6,170 bases of DNA, from assembly GCA_030431355.1 (NCBI GenBank), contig JAUIJG010000319.1, positions 1-6,170 on the forward strand. Reading direction: 5' to 3'. Both the position numbers and the translations under genes were made by a program. Below are positions 5,848 through 6,170 of this stretch, one piece after another. The notes beneath the pieces were generated by a model. That model saw nothing but the letters and a program-made list of their open reading frames with translations, did not search any database and was not told where the DNA came from. Position 1 is the stretch's first letter; every line of letters starts with the position of its first letter. This stretch comes from a bacterium (GTDB taxonomy: Bacteria; Cyanobacteriota; Vampirovibrionia; Obscuribacterales; Obscuribacteraceae).

Positions 5848-6170
5848 ATGGCTAACGTATTTGATGGCGGAGACGTAGGCGGAAAAGCAAGCAAAGGCGA
5901 TATTAGCAAAATTGGCGACGGCGCCAGTAGCAGTGATGCCAGCGAAGCTCTTCTAAATGATGCTCAGGAAATGCCTCTTTCCAAATCTGGTAGTGATAAC
6001 GCAGACCAGGTTTCAAAATTAGAGCAGAAAAATGATTCAGATGGACAGTCTGAGGCCATGACCGAGGCCGCAGAAGGTGGGGACAAGATTGAAAACAATC
6101 TGGAAGCTAGAGAAGCCCAGAAAGATCCCGCAGAAGCAGCCCAGGAAAGATTTAAGAACGCCGAAGGTCA
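5848..6170 (+). CDS. Acidic low-complexity protein of unknown function (N-terminal part only)
   Basis: The frame opens at ATG 5848 and runs 107 codons to the right edge without a stop. An in-frame stop at 5821-5823 and the lack of other start codons fix the beginning. The visible part is rich in Asp, Glu, Ala, Gly, Ser and Lys and has almost no aromatic residues. It has no signal peptide, membrane segment or recognisable domain. Residues about 75-106 (E-A-x-E and A-Q-E-R-F-K patterns) could form a charged helix or coiled coil. GGAG at 5830-5833 is 14 bases before the ATG, rather far, and AAGGA at 5841-5845 is too close, so initiation may be inefficient. Such stretches often precede folded domains in large proteins, so the function may lie beyond the window. 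I do not recognise the family. Confidence 0.7.
   Translation, partial: MANVFDGGDVGGKASKGDISKIGDGASSSDASEALLNDAQEMPLSKSGSDNADQVSKLEQKNDSDGQSEAMTEAAEGGDKIENNLEAREAQKDPAEAAQERFKNAEG

Noticed and set aside
1..6170. CRISPR array, tRNA, rRNA or insertion sequence
   Set aside because: No regularly spaced direct repeats, tRNA-like arms, rRNA sequence or transposase motifs were seen on either strand.

Overview
The window looks like chromosomal DNA of a diderm bacterium of roughly 45% GC (estimated by eye, not computed). It carries two genes on the minus strand, a 304-base divergent spacer, and three genes on the plus strand. The lineage cannot be fixed from this sequence. A secreted protein ending in a TonB C-terminal domain but starting with a caspase-like domain, a YcgR-type PilZ protein, and a very acidic low-complexity protein next door would fit the Obscuribacterales/Melainabacteria branch of Cyanobacteriota. 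That is a low-confidence inference; deltaproteobacterial or other diderm lineages remain possible.

Minus-strand block (1-1433). rsmI (573-1433) encodes the 2'-O-methyltransferase that acts on C1402 of 16S rRNA. It is complete and starts at TTG behind a strong Shine-Dalgarno sequence. Seventy-two bases downstream begins a c-di-GMP receptor of the YcgR/PilZ type (1-500), whose C-terminus runs off the left edge. A perfect TATAAT in the gap suggests that the PilZ gene may also have its own promoter.

Divergent spacer (1434-1737). It holds no convincing gene. It does hold a perfect 14-bp inverted repeat with 72 bases between the arms, and a third, imperfect copy. The middle copy could pair with either neighbour, so two mutually exclusive hairpins can be drawn. 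One arm lies just upstream of the rsmI ribosome binding site.

Plus-strand block (1738-6170). The first gene (1738-3996) is a 752-residue N6-adenine DNA methyltransferase of the Eco57I/TaqI type. It has motifs I and IV and a C-terminal target-recognition region, but no recognisable nuclease and no restriction gene beside it here. The second gene (4073-5572) is the most unusual. It encodes an exported protein with a caspase-fold domain in which both catalytic positions appear to be replaced (His to Arg, Cys to Ser), joined through an acidic linker to a TonB C-terminal domain. After a 275-base spacer with several hairpins, a third gene (5848 to the right edge) begins; its visible 107 residues are acidic and probably disordered.

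The genes do not form an obvious single pathway. The strongest candidate for something undescribed is the pseudo-caspase/TonB fusion. The repeat architecture upstream of rsmI comes second.
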